The notes: generated by a model not told the origin, from the sequence alone. 8,406 nucleotides of DNA from CAZILN01 sp964540005 (GCA_964540005.1 CAZILN010000166.1:1-8406), one strand, 5' to 3'; shown: positions 1 to 7,575, numbered from the stretch's first letter. Program-made: numbers and translations.

Positions 1-417
1 ATTGTCAGCCTGGAAACTGAGCTGGAATTTCTTGATTCCTATATATACATGTATAAGATCAGGCATGGAGATAACCTGAATGTGGATTATGTGAATGTAA
101 AAAAACATCAGGAATCGGTGATTACATTTTCTCTTCAGATGCTGGTGGAGAATGCCATCAAACACAATGAGATCTCATCAGACCGCCCGCTGCTGATTGA
201 AATTGAACAAACAGGTGACGGCTATATATGGGTAAGGAATAACCTGCAGCTCCGCACATCAGTCCTGAAAGGCAACAATCTTGGCTTGGAGAATATCTCA
301 GAGCGATATAAAATACTGTCCAATAAGGAAGTCATAATTATAGACGGACCGGATAAGTATGAAGTAGGCTTACCATTGTTGCCTGCTGTAAGCAAGAATC
401 AACCATTTGAGACCTGA
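1..417 (+). CDS. LytS-type sensor histidine kinase, C-terminal part (5' truncated by window)
   Basis: This is the end of a membrane sensor kinase that would phosphorylate the response regulator encoded next to it. The reading frame is open from base 1 and gives 138 residues up to the TGA at 415-417; the ATG at 49 is internal. The visible part begins with an ETELEFLDSYIYMYKIRHGD-like segment, which in the His_kinase (PF06580) family follows the phospho-accepting histidine region. It continues into the ATPase: the N-box is LVENAIKHNE and the glycine-rich box is GLENISERY, ending in the short LPLL strand. The kinase H-box and any transmembrane or sensory region lie upstream of the window, so the signal cannot be inferred. 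The response regulator starts 4 bp after the stop, so the two are almost certainly one transcript. The family call is secure. Confidence 0.93.
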   Translation: MVSLETELEFLDSYIYMYKIRHGDNLNVDYVNVKKHQESVITFSLQMLVENAIKHNEISSDRPLLIEIEQTGDGYIWVRNNLQLRTSVLKGNNLGLENISERYKILSNKEVIIIDGPDKYEVGLPLLPAVSKNQPFET

Positions 418-421
418 GAAA

Positions 422-1186
422 ATGAATGTGCTAATAGTTGAAGACGAGCCCTTGATAGCTGAAAACCTGGTATCTGAATTATTGAAGGTGGAACCTGATG
501 TTACCATCCTGGAGACCATAGATACGGTAAGGCGAACTGTTGACTGGCTGAATAAACACCCTGCACCGGACCTGATATTCCTTGATATACAGCTTGCCGA
601 CGGACTGAGTTTTGAGATCTTCAACCTGACGCATGTTCCATGCCCGGTGGTATTTACAACTGCCTTTGAAGAATATGCGATTCGGGCCTTTAAGGTGAAC
701 AGCCTTGATTATGTGTTAAAACCGGTAAAAGCAGCGGATATTTCCTTTGCTCTGGATAAGTACAGGAATTATATGGTCCCGGCCCCCACAGCTCCTCCTA
801 CCGATCCGGTTTCAATAGACAGGGTAATGCAGATGCTGGGGAACCAGTATAAATCCAGGTTCCTGGTCAGGGCAGGGGAGCATATCAGGCCGGTAAATAC
901 CAGTGAGATTCAGTGTTTTTACAGCCTGGGGAAAGCAAGTTATCTGCTGGAAGTCCAGGGCAGAAGTTACGATATCAGCTATTCGCTCGAGCAGCTGGAA
1001 ACCCTGCTTGATCCCGTGCATTTTTTCAGGATTAACCGGAAATACATCGTGCATTCAGAGGCAATTAAAGATATCATCGCCTATTCAGGCAGCAGGCTGA
1101 AAGTTGTTCTCGAAAAGCTTGATGATGATGACCTGATCGTCAGCCGCGGCAAGGTGAATGAGTTTAAAAACTGGCTGGATGGGTGA
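422..1186 (+). CDS. LytTR-family response regulator (receiver plus LytTR DNA-binding domain)
   Basis: Transcription regulator of 254 residues, partner of the kinase that ends 4 bp upstream. The receiver domain (about 1-115) has the acidic pocket E7-D8, the phospho-acceptor D55 (in FLDIQLADG), the switch threonine T80 (in FTTAFEEYA) and K100 (in YVLKPVK). A proline-rich linker (about 119-130) leads to a LytTR domain (about 146-254) with the typical RINRKYIVH segment near 203-211 and a C-terminal FKNWL. LytTR proteins bind DNA through beta strands rather than a helix-turn-helix. I chose the ATG at 422 because MNVLIVEDEP is the normal receiver start; an in-frame TTG at 407 would overlap the kinase and add five residues. 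There is no strong ribosome-binding site. Target genes cannot be told; the gene faces the end of the DUF3160 gene, so it is not co-transcribed with it. Confidence 0.95.
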   Translation: MNVLIVEDEPLIAENLVSELLKVEPDVTILETIDTVRRTVDWLNKHPAPDLIFLDIQLADGLSFEIFNLTHVPCPVVFTTAFEEYAIRAFKVNSLDYVLKPVKAADISFALDKYRNYMVPAPTAPPTDPVSIDRVMQMLGNQYKSRFLVRAGEHIRPVNTSEIQCFYSLGKASYLLEVQGRSYDISYSLEQLETLLDPVHFFRINRKYIVHSEAIKDIIAYSGSRLKVVLEKLDDDDLIVSRGKVNEFKNWLDG

Positions 1187-1237
1187 TACTCTGGCTTGAG
1201 GATAGAAAGAGATTAGACTTTACAGGATTCAAGGAAA

Positions 1238-3793
1238 TTATCGCTTAATGATCTTCAGGGTACATTCTGCCCGGCCTGATCTCAGCACGGCATAATACAT
1301 CCCTGGTTTCAGATTATTTGTCGACCACTCGATCCAGTGATCTCCAGCTATTAAATAATCCATGCATACTTCCTCTGTTTTCCTCCCCAATAAATCATAT
1401 ATGTCAATCCTGACAAAGGAATTTTCTTTCAGCTTGAAATGGAGTACCGCCGTGGTAGAGACAGGGTTAGGATAGACCTGCAATACACCCTGCCCGAAAG
1501 CTTCTATACCGGTATCATCCTTACCCTCATAAACATACCCCTTGAGACTTGATCCTCCATGATTGGTATTACCTTCATGGTTGACCAGGTAGACATTTGT
1601 CCAATCCGGTCTGTCAGGGAACTCGTTGTGTATCTTTGCTGACCACCATTCATCCGTTTTTCTGTCAAAATCCAGCGTGGTATGTTCATAATATGACATA
1701 CATGGACCGATGAATGCGACAGGTTTATAATTATCTGAAGGGCTGCCGGCCAGGAAGATGCCCAGGTTGACTTTTCCTGTTCCGGCATGTAATATCCTGC
1801 CTGTCAAATTTCCAAATGAATCTGTAGGCTGTGTATGCACATCGGCAATGATGAAATCATCTTTATCCAGAGCTTTGTCCACGTTATAATACAGATCAGT
1901 AAACCACCCGGTCCATTCCGGGTCACCGCAGCCATAATATGGTTCGCGCATCATTCCCTTCAGGAAATCGATTTCTTCCTCGTTCAGTTTTTCAAGCTGA
2001 AGTTCCTTCTCTGCAATCCGGGCAAGCCGCTGCATTATGTTCCTCAGGTTGTTAAAATAGCTGGTGATACTATAGCCTATTTGCTGGTTATCTGAGAAGT
2101 AGGTATAAGCCGCATCACAGAAAGCTTCTATGCTCCTGTAAAATTCAGGATAGGGTTCAACATAACTGTGTGGGAAGGAACAGACTACTGCCCATGTATA
2201 TGACTGTTTGGCATACAGCAGGTTGTCGTGCCTTATCTGGGACCAGGAGGCCAGCTGTGTATTTAATTTCTGATGTTGCCATGCCACAGTTTTCATAAAA
2301 TAGGGTGTTCCGGCATGAACAGCCTCAGAATTTAATTCCCTGATAGATTGAAGCCATGTATTATACAGTGATTTTTTCCAGAATTCATCATCGTATGAAT
2401 CTGCCAGGTATCTCAGGGCATCAAGCTGGCTGGAATAATGGTACAGTTCCAGTTCCGGCTGAAGCAATTCTCCCGCATTATTGTTTCCCAGCACAAACAT
2501 GATATCCAGGGGATCCGGCATGAGTCTCAGCATTTTTTCTCCCTGGTATACTATCCTGTCGAATACAACATTTGCAAAAACATAGGAATCAACTGTAAAT
2601 CTTTGTCCGAACAGGCGGTATGAAACCGGAAGTACTTCAGATTCGGGATCATATGGGTCCGAAAAAAGAATGCATGAGAGGATTTTCTGTTCGGCTTCAA
2701 GCGATGTTGATACGATCTCATAATACGGGTCATAGATTTCATCGGATAATAACTGGTCTGCAGAAGCCAGATTTGAAGCATTGTCAATGATCCTGCTGTA
2801 TTCCCACGGAGTCAGGTTATCACTTTCGCCTACCATGAACTCAATCATCCGGTCATTTTCCAGCAACATATCAACAGCACCTGAAGTTTCCAGTAATTCC
2901 TGTAATAGAAATGCTGCCAGGTGCATTCTCCTGATTTCCTCTTTTGACCAGGGTGGCATTCCCGGATCAGGAGGCGGTGGTGTCAGGTAAAACTCCATCC
3001 TTCCCAGCCACATCATGGTCCTGAAATATTTGCTCAGTGCTTCTTCCCCGGACCATGGATCTTCTATGACCGTATAATGCCCCCTGGGCCTGAACTGGCT
3101 GAAATCAAGAAGCCTGCTCCGGTCACAGAATAGTGGATATCTAATAAGGACTTCCGAGTATATTGCCCCGAGTATTGTATCAACATCCGCATCACTTGCT
3201 ACAATTGGATCAACCTTGTTGCTGTCGGCAAGCGAAAGGGCAACGGTCAGGTACAGGTCCACATCTTTCAGGGCAGTTTCCAGGCCTTCAATTTCCCCGT
3301 ATTTGGACTGAAGTCCGGGATAAGCATCCCTCATCAGAGACAGGATCTCATCCAGATTTGGTTTCAGCACCCGTTTTTCAATGTCCATGAGGATGTTGTC
3401 ATAAGATAAATGCAGGGTCTTCAGAATAAAATCCGTACTAATGAATACCGGAAGGTCCATATGGAAGATTAAATCAAGGGGATTGACCATGTTGTTGTAG
3501 GATAAGCGCTCCGTAACAACAAACTTATTATTCCTTAACAGGGCGAGTTCATCATCTGTAATACCGAAAACATCCACAATGGAATCAAAATACTTATAGG
3601 CATAGGGATCTGCAGGAAACAGGCGGTCATTATAATAATACCCTGTTGTGAATTTTGAACTCAGCTGGTCATAGCTTAAATCCTGGTTCGCTTTAAGGTA
3701 TTGTGAATATGCATTGGGATCAAATCCTGATTGGTTCCAGGCGTGAAAACAGGATAATATAAGCAACAATGCGATAATACAATATCTTTTCAT
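1238..3793 (-). CDS. Secreted DUF3160 protein with type IX secretion sorting domain
   Basis: An 851-residue exported protein of unknown function. Residues 1 to about 20 form a signal peptide: MKRYC, then a hydrophobic stretch, with likely cleavage near HAW-NQ. The body (about 60-720) belongs to the DUF3160 family (PF11369), recognised from its conserved blocks: LPVFISTDFILKTLHLSYDN, FSQFRPRGHYT, YFRTMMWLGRMEFYL, FGQRFTVDSYVF, PDPLDIMFVLGN, LASWSQIRHDNLLYAKQSY, and DVHTQPTD with HAGTGK near the end. Residues 773-851 are a T9SS sorting domain. Export by Sec across the inner membrane, then T9SS across the outer membrane, follows from these signals. No enzymatic residues can be assigned. The body includes a PPPPDPGMPP stretch. 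There is no Shine-Dalgarno; the ATG at 3793 is set by the signal peptide. It appears monocistronic, and its stop lies 51 bp from the convergent regulator gene; I see no clear hairpin terminator in that gap. Confidence 0.93.
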   Translation of the reverse strand: MKRYCIIALLLILSCFHAWNQSGFDPNAYSQYLKANQDLSYDQLSSKFTTGYYYNDRLFPADPYAYKYFDSIVDVFGITDDELALLRNNKFVVTERLSYNNMVNPLDLIFHMDLPVFISTDFILKTLHLSYDNILMDIEKRVLKPNLDEILSLMRDAYPGLQSKYGEIEGLETALKDVDLYLTVALSLADSNKVDPIVASDADVDTILGAIYSEVLIRYPLFCDRSRLLDFSQFRPRGHYTVIEDPWSGEEALSKYFRTMMWLGRMEFYLTPPPPDPGMPPWSKEEIRRMHLAAFLLQELLETSGAVDMLLENDRMIEFMVGESDNLTPWEYSRIIDNASNLASADQLLSDEIYDPYYEIVSTSLEAEQKILSCILFSDPYDPESEVLPVSYRLFGQRFTVDSYVFANVVFDRIVYQGEKMLRLMPDPLDIMFVLGNNNAGELLQPELELYHYSSQLDALRYLADSYDDEFWKKSLYNTWLQSIRELNSEAVHAGTPYFMKTVAWQHQKLNTQLASWSQIRHDNLLYAKQSYTWAVVCSFPHSYVEPYPEFYRSIEAFCDAAYTYFSDNQQIGYSITSYFNNLRNIMQRLARIAEKELQLEKLNEEEIDFLKGMMREPYYGCGDPEWTGWFTDLYYNVDKALDKDDFIIADVHTQPTDSFGNLTGRILHAGTGKVNLGIFLAGSPSDNYKPVAFIGPCMSYYEHTTLDFDRKTDEWWSAKIHNEFPDRPDWTNVYLVNHEGNTNHGGSSLKGYVYEGKDDTGIEAFGQGVLQVYPNPVSTTAVLHFKLKENSFVRIDIYDLLGRKTEEVCMDYLIAGDHWIEWSTNNLKPGMYYAVLRSGRAECTLKIIKR
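1241..1477 (-). other. T9SS C-terminal sorting domain of the DUF3160 protein
   Basis: This part encodes the last 79 residues. It starts VYPNP, has IDIYDLLGRK in the middle, LKPGMYYAVL near the end and finishes CTLKIIKR. This order (YPNP, DLLGR, L-GxY, basic-hydrophobic end) is the type A sorting domain (TIGR04183-like). In well-studied species it directs cargo through the outer membrane and is removed when the protein is attached to the cell surface or released. It is the strongest phylum marker in the window, because T9SS is confined to Bacteroidota and close relatives. Confidence 0.93.
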
Positions 3794-3817
3794 TATCAGG
3801 CTGTTTGTTACGTCTAA

Positions 3818-3848
3818 TAAAGGTACGACATCTAAAAGCAGTTGTCAA
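3818..3848 (-). promoter_or_regulatory. Candidate Bacteroidota-type promoter for the DUF3160 gene
   Basis: Read on the minus strand, TTG (3848-3846) is followed by 20 nt and then TACCTTTA (3825-3818), one mismatch from the TAnnTTTG minus-7 element of Bacteroidota housekeeping promoters. The spacing is within the usual range. The minus-7 element ends 24 nt before the ATG at 3793, which leaves a short leader and agrees with the lack of a Shine-Dalgarno sequence. It is a motif match only. Confidence 0.5.
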
Positions 3849-3894
3849 GAGGTGATTTTGTTGGAGTCGGGAGGATTTCATATTTGTTATTCAG

Positions 3895-3925
3895 TTGATT
3901 TACATCATAATAGTAAATAGGATTG
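3895..3925 (+). promoter_or_regulatory. Candidate promoter for the sugar-acid operon
   Basis: TTG (3895-3897), 20 nt, then TAGGATTG (3918-3925), one mismatch from TAnnTTTG. Transcription from it would start within the palindrome that follows directly, about 65-70 nt before the permease ATG at 4001. A second, slightly poorer candidate lies upstream: TTG 3858-3860, 18 nt, CATATTTG 3879-3886. I cannot choose between them with certainty; the site beside the palindrome is preferred for its spacing and for the operator-like neighbour. Confidence 0.35.
3898..3918. repeat. Inverted repeat ATTTAC-N9-GTAAAT within the candidate promoter
   Basis: Perfect 6-bp arms at 3898-3903 and 3913-3918, 9 nt apart. 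The repeat almost fills the spacer of the candidate promoter at 3895-3925, where a bound regulator would block RNA polymerase. Six-base arms in AT-rich DNA arise often by chance, so the evidence is weak. Confidence 0.25.
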
Positions 3926-3943
3926 ATTTCAAGATCATGAAAT
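3926..3943. promoter_or_regulatory. 18-bp imperfect palindrome, candidate operator of the sugar-acid operon
   Basis: ATTTCA-A-GATC-A-TGAAAT: eight of nine base pairs are symmetric, with only the A/A pair at 3932/3937 breaking it. It begins at the base after the candidate minus-7 element, so it covers the expected transcription start. Catabolic operons for sugar acids are often repressed at such sites by LacI- or GntR-family proteins, but no regulator gene lies in this window, so the binding protein is unknown. The loop is too short and the arms too AT-rich for a convincing terminator. Confidence 0.35.
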
Positions 3944-3945
3944 TT

Positions 3946-3962
3946 GTAACTTATAGTAACTT
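3946..3962 (+). repeat. Direct repeat GTAACTT, 10-bp period
   Basis: GTAACTT occurs at 3946-3952 and again at 3956-3962, one helical turn apart, just after the palindrome and 38 bp before the permease ATG. It could be a tandem protein-binding site in the leader. Seven-base repeats in AT-rich sequence can be accidental. Confidence 0.2.
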
Positions 3963-4000
3963 TCATCAATTTTATAAGTAATTCTAATTTTCTTTCCAAT

Positions 4001-5335
4001 ATGTGGTTAATCATTTTGTTATTCATTTCCATCGCCTTCATCATTGTAACAACATCGAAACTTAAATGGCATCCCATCCTTTCTCTGCTACTGGCTGCTT
4101 TCGGGTTTGGCGGGTTTTCAGGTACCATGTCGCTGGAGGAAGTTGTTAAATCAGTCAATTCAGGTTTTGGAAATACGATAGGATTCATCGGGATTGTAAT
4201 CTTTGCAGGTTCAGTGATCGGGAAATTTCTTGAAAAGTCGGGTGGTGCATATACCCTTGCAGGAGGAACCCTGAAGCTTGTCGGCAAGAAGAATGTACCT
4301 CTTGCATTAAGTATTATAGGGTCCATAGTCAGCATTCCTGTATTTTGTGATTCAGGATTCATAATCCTGGCTCCCCTGGCAAAAGCCCTGACAAAACAGG
4401 CAAAAATTTCTTTTGCCGCCGGAGCTATGGCCCTGAGCCTGGGACTTATCCTTACTCACTCAATTGTTCCACCCACCCCAGGTCCTGTTGCCGCTGCAGG
4501 GATACTGAACGCCGACCTTGGACTGGTGCTTATTCTCGGAATACCGGTTAGCATCATTGGCCTTGTCTCAGGCTGGTTTTTTGCAACCAGGATCGCTTCA
4601 AAAACCCGGATTGACCCGTTCCCTGATTCACAAGATACAGAAACAATACCTGCCGGGGGACCCTCTGCACTTAAATCACTGTTGCCAATATTCATTCCCA
4701 TTATTCTGATTGTATTCCGGTCAATAGGTGCTTTGCCCTCAGCTCCCTTTGGCTCGGGAGATATCTCATCTGTCATTAATTTCATCGGACAACCGGTGGT
4801 AGCGTTGCTTATAGGTGTTTTCCTTTCATTTCTCCTGCCAAAAAAACTTACCAGGGATATGATCTCGCCTTCCGGCTGGATGGGTGAAGCAGTCATCGCA
4901 GCGGCAACAATAATCCTGATTACAGGCTGTGGTGGCGCTTTTGGACAGGTCTTGCAGAATTCCGGGATTGGTGAGGTAATAAAAAATAATTTATCAGGCG
5001 CTGAAGGCTTAAGTATTATGCTGCCAATCATTATTGCAGCTTCCCTGAAAATAGCACAGGGTTCAGGTACCGTTGCAATTATTACAGGCGCCAGTCTTAT
5101 GGCCCCCCTGCTGGGGCCCTTAGGTATGGACTCAGCCTTTGCCAAAGCACTGGTGGTTGTAGCTCTTGGTGCAGGAAGCTTGATCGCCAGTCATGCTAAT
5201 GACAGCTATTTCTGGGTGGTAACACAAATGTCGAATATGACTGTAAAACAGGGTTATAAATTACAGACTTTGGGGACGCTGACTATGGGGATCTGTTGTT
5301 GCCTGGCCGTATTATTATTAAGCCTGATAATATAA
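4001..5335 (+). CDS. GntP-family sugar-acid permease
   Basis: A 444-residue inner-membrane protein of the gluconate:H+ symporter (GntP) family, matching the family's usual 440-450 residues. It is hydrophobic throughout, with about a dozen predicted membrane segments. Family signatures are PVFCDSGF (113-120), HSIVPPTPGP (153-162), GSGTVA (354-359) and SHANDSYFW (397-405). Members import gluconate and related hydroxy acids with protons. With the kinase and PdxA-type enzyme downstream, the likely substrate is a four-carbon acid such as D-threonate or D-erythronate, but this is inferred from context only. The ATG at 4001 is the first plausible start; no Shine-Dalgarno is visible, only an AT-rich leader. 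It is the first gene of the operon; the next start is 11 bp after its stop. Confidence 0.94.
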   Translation: MWLIILLFISIAFIIVTTSKLKWHPILSLLLAAFGFGGFSGTMSLEEVVKSVNSGFGNTIGFIGIVIFAGSVIGKFLEKSGGAYTLAGGTLKLVGKKNVPLALSIIGSIVSIPVFCDSGFIILAPLAKALTKQAKISFAAGAMALSLGLILTHSIVPPTPGPVAAAGILNADLGLVLILGIPVSIIGLVSGWFFATRIASKTRIDPFPDSQDTETIPAGGPSALKSLLPIFIPIILIVFRSIGALPSAPFGSGDISSVINFIGQPVVALLIGVFLSFLLPKKLTRDMISPSGWMGEAVIAAATIILITGCGGAFGQVLQNSGIGEVIKNNLSGAEGLSIMLPIIIAASLKIAQGSGTVAIITGASLMAPLLGPLGMDSAFAKALVVVALGAGSLIASHANDSYFWVVTQMSNMTVKQGYKLQTLGTLTMGICCCLAVLLLSLII

Positions 5336-5346
5336 AACATAGGCAG

Positions 5347-7575
5347 ATGAACATAAAAAAAAGTATAGAAAAGATCCCGGGCGGGATGATGGTAATCCCG
5401 TTAATAGCAGGAGCCCTGATAAATACAATTTCACCAAAGGCACTTCAGATCGGTGGATTTACAACCGGTATTGCCTTTGGTTCCTCTGCTTTAATCGGGG
5501 TATTCCTGGTTTGTATGGGAGCGGGCATCAGGTTCAAAGCCGCTCCCAAAACTTTAAAAAAGGGTTCTGTTATTCTTCTTACAAAATTCCTTGTTGGTGT
5601 AGGAATCGGGCTTTTGATTGCAAAACTTTTCGGTGATAAAGGACTACTGGGTCTTTCCTCGCTTGCTGTAATAGCAGCAATGACAAACACAAACGGAGGC
5701 CTGTTTGCAGCACTGGTCGGAGAATTCGGAGATGAAACGGATGTAGGCTCTATAGCTGTCATATCAATAAATGACGGGCCTTTCCTTACCATGATTGCAC
5801 TGGGAACTGCCGGAATAGCCACAATACCAATTAACAGCCTGATAGGGGTACTGATACCCATTATTGCCGGTATGATCCTGGGTAACCTGGATGGTGAAAT
5901 GAGGAAGTTCTTAGTATCAGGAGGACCCTTATTGATACCTTTTTTCGCATTTGCCCTGGGTGTTGGTATTGATTTTAAGATATTAATAATGGCGGGATTA
6001 TCAGGTGTGTTATTAGGACTGATGACTACATTTATCGGGGGATTCTTCAACATATTTGCAGACAGGATGACCGGTGGAAGCGGGATTGCAGGTGCTGCGG
6101 CCTCAAGTACTGCAGGTAACGCGGTTGCGACTCCGGCAGCAGTGGCCCTTGCAGATCCCGGTTTTGCTGCTCTGTCTGCAATAGCTACCCCGCAGATCGC
6201 GGCATCAACTATAACAACAGCCCTTTTAACTCCTGTTCTTACGGCTTTTATAGCGAAACGAAAAAAACCGGAAAGGGGCATTCTCAAAAAACCAGGTGCC
6301 GGCATTATTCAGGAAAAACTGTTGATCGTTGCAGATGATTTTACCGGTGCTAATGATACAGGGGTTCAGTTCAGCAAGAAGCACCTGAGAAGTATTGTTA
6401 TAACAAACAAAGATCATATCAACAGATCATTGAAAGATTGTGATGTGCTGGTGGTTGATACTGAAAGCAGATCTGATGACCGGGAAACCGCCTACAAAAA
6501 AACATATGAAACAGGGAAAATAGCCAGAGGAAGAAACATAAAATACATATATAAAAAACTGGATTCGACATTCCGTGGGAATATAGGAGCAGAAATATCA
6601 GGATTGATGGATTCCTTACAGATTCAGCATGCAATTATAGTCCCTGCCTTTCCATCCTATGGCAGGGTCACAAAAAACGGGAAAGTATATGTAAATGGTA
6701 TTTTACTGGCAGAGACAGAATTCAGTGAAGATCCTAAAACTCCGGTAAGGGAATCATATATCCCCAAAATCATAGCTCAACAAACAGACAAAAAGGTAGC
6801 AGTAATAGAGTATAAGGATGTACTGGCAGGGAAAGAACATTTGATCCGGAAAGTGCAGCAGCACATAGATAACGGCACCCATATGATCGTTATTGATGCA
6901 CAGGAGAAGGAAGACCTTGATCTGATAGCTTCTGCTGTAACTGCAGTAAAGGAACAGGTTATATTTGCAGGCTCTACCGGCTTTGCTGAGTACCTTCCTA
7001 AATACTTCGATCTGAAAAAACAGGGGGAAAGCAATATCGTAATTGCAGGCAGTGTGAGTGAAGTAACCCGCAGGCAGATAGCTTATGCCAGTGAGAATTT
7101 AAGCCTTACATTGATTGATGTTGACATTGAGAAATTATTTTCCAAAAAGCGGGACCAGGAAGGGAAGAGAATCATTAATATTATTAAAGAATCCGCACGG
7201 AAAGGGGAAAATATTATTTTAAGGACAGCAGCATCCAAAGACACTGTTGACAGGAGCTTTGAACAAGGACAGAAATACGGATTGAGTAAGTTTAAGGTCA
7301 GTGAAACAATAGCCTCTTTCCTGGGAGAGATAGCACGGTATATAGTTCAGGAAACCGATATCAAAGGCATACTGCTCACCGGTGGAGATACTGCTATTAA
7401 AGCTGCACAGGGATTGAATATATCCGGTACCATTATTCAGGATGAAATCATACCGGGAGTCCCGTATGGTTATTTTGCCGGGGAAGAATTCAAAGACATT
7501 AAGATAGTTACAAAGGCCGGAGGATTTGGGAACGAAGATGCAATTCTTCAAGTCTTAAACTTTATGAAGAAATGA
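5347..7575 (+). CDS. Fused KdgT-type permease and four-carbon acid-sugar kinase (DUF1537)
   Basis: A 742-residue two-part protein. Residues 1 to about 305 are a full KdgT-type (2-keto-3-deoxygluconate permease, PF03812) membrane domain: TNTNGG 113-118, DGPF 143-146, a GGSGIAGAAASS stretch from 243, and a final helix ending AKRKK. Residues 324-742 are a full acid-sugar kinase: ADDFTGANDTG 329-339 and KKLDSTFRGN 403-412 in the substrate-binding half (PF07005), then GSTGFAE 542-548, TGGDTA 678-683 and TKAGGFGNED 722-731 in the nucleotide-binding half (PF17042). The kinase phosphorylates C4 acids at the 4-OH with ATP. The basic linker (304-324) after the last helix predicts a cytoplasmic kinase. 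The ATG at 5347 is chosen because MNIKKSIEKIPGG is the normal KdgT start; the frame also has a TTG at 5296 inside the upstream gene. No ATG or GTG lies near the kinase start, so it is not independently translated. The stop overlaps the next gene. Confidence 0.92.
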   Translation: MNIKKSIEKIPGGMMVIPLIAGALINTISPKALQIGGFTTGIAFGSSALIGVFLVCMGAGIRFKAAPKTLKKGSVILLTKFLVGVGIGLLIAKLFGDKGLLGLSSLAVIAAMTNTNGGLFAALVGEFGDETDVGSIAVISINDGPFLTMIALGTAGIATIPINSLIGVLIPIIAGMILGNLDGEMRKFLVSGGPLLIPFFAFALGVGIDFKILIMAGLSGVLLGLMTTFIGGFFNIFADRMTGGSGIAGAAASSTAGNAVATPAAVALADPGFAALSAIATPQIAASTITTALLTPVLTAFIAKRKKPERGILKKPGAGIIQEKLLIVADDFTGANDTGVQFSKKHLRSIVITNKDHINRSLKDCDVLVVDTESRSDDRETAYKKTYETGKIARGRNIKYIYKKLDSTFRGNIGAEISGLMDSLQIQHAIIVPAFPSYGRVTKNGKVYVNGILLAETEFSEDPKTPVRESYIPKIIAQQTDKKVAVIEYKDVLAGKEHLIRKVQQHIDNGTHMIVIDAQEKEDLDLIASAVTAVKEQVIFAGSTGFAEYLPKYFDLKKQGESNIVIAGSVSEVTRRQIAYASENLSLTLIDVDIEKLFSKKRDQEGKRIINIIKESARKGENIILRTAASKDTVDRSFEQGQKYGLSKFKVSETIASFLGEIARYIVQETDIKGILLTGGDTAIKAAQGLNISGTIIQDEIIPGVPYGYFAGEEFKDIKIVTKAGGFGNEDAILQVLNFMKK
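6261..6267 (+). other. A7 tract in slippery -1 phase at the permease-kinase junction
   Basis: Seven A's read in frame as cgA-AAA-AAA, the A_AAA_AAA phase needed for tandem -1 slippage, at codons 305-307 just after the last permease helix. A -1 shift would add 23 residues and stop at TGA 6336-6338, giving about 330 residues, close to the length of a free KdgT. A +1 shift also stops early. A weak stem (6277-6282 with 6295-6300, two of six pairs G-U) lies 9 nt downstream. A6 and A5 runs follow in the linker. Actual slippage is unproven. Confidence 0.3.

Noticed and set aside
1187..1237. Bidirectional terminator between the convergent genes
   Set aside because: I found no stable inverted repeat followed by a T run in these 51 bases.
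3749..3793. Lipoprotein signal (ILSC) on the DUF3160 protein
   Set aside because: Leucine at the -2 position is a poor lipobox, and the T9SS sorting domain implies an ordinary signal peptide.
3832..4362. Minus-strand open frame crossing the divergent intergenic region
   Set aside because: It overlaps the start of the GntP-type gene antisense and runs over the candidate promoters; the predicted protein has no coherent features.
4456..5145. Minus-strand open frame of 229 codons within the GntP-type gene
   Set aside because: It is a shadow of the permease coding strand with no family features.
5296..5346. Upstream TTG start for the fusion protein
   Set aside because: It would overlap the preceding gene by 40 bp and add 17 residues unlike KdgT N-termini; the ATG at 5347 fits the family.
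5445..6305. Long open frame (286 codons) on the minus strand inside the permease-kinase gene
   Set aside because: It lies antisense to the KdgT domain, whose family motifs are unmistakable on the plus strand. Its protein is an alanine/proline-rich mirror of GC-biased hydrophobic codons with no recognisable domain.
6240..6330. The fusion as a sequencing error in the A7 tract joining two genes
   Set aside because: No ATG or GTG exists near the kinase start to begin a separate gene, and both alternative frames stop within the linker without providing one. An error cannot be fully excluded without reads.
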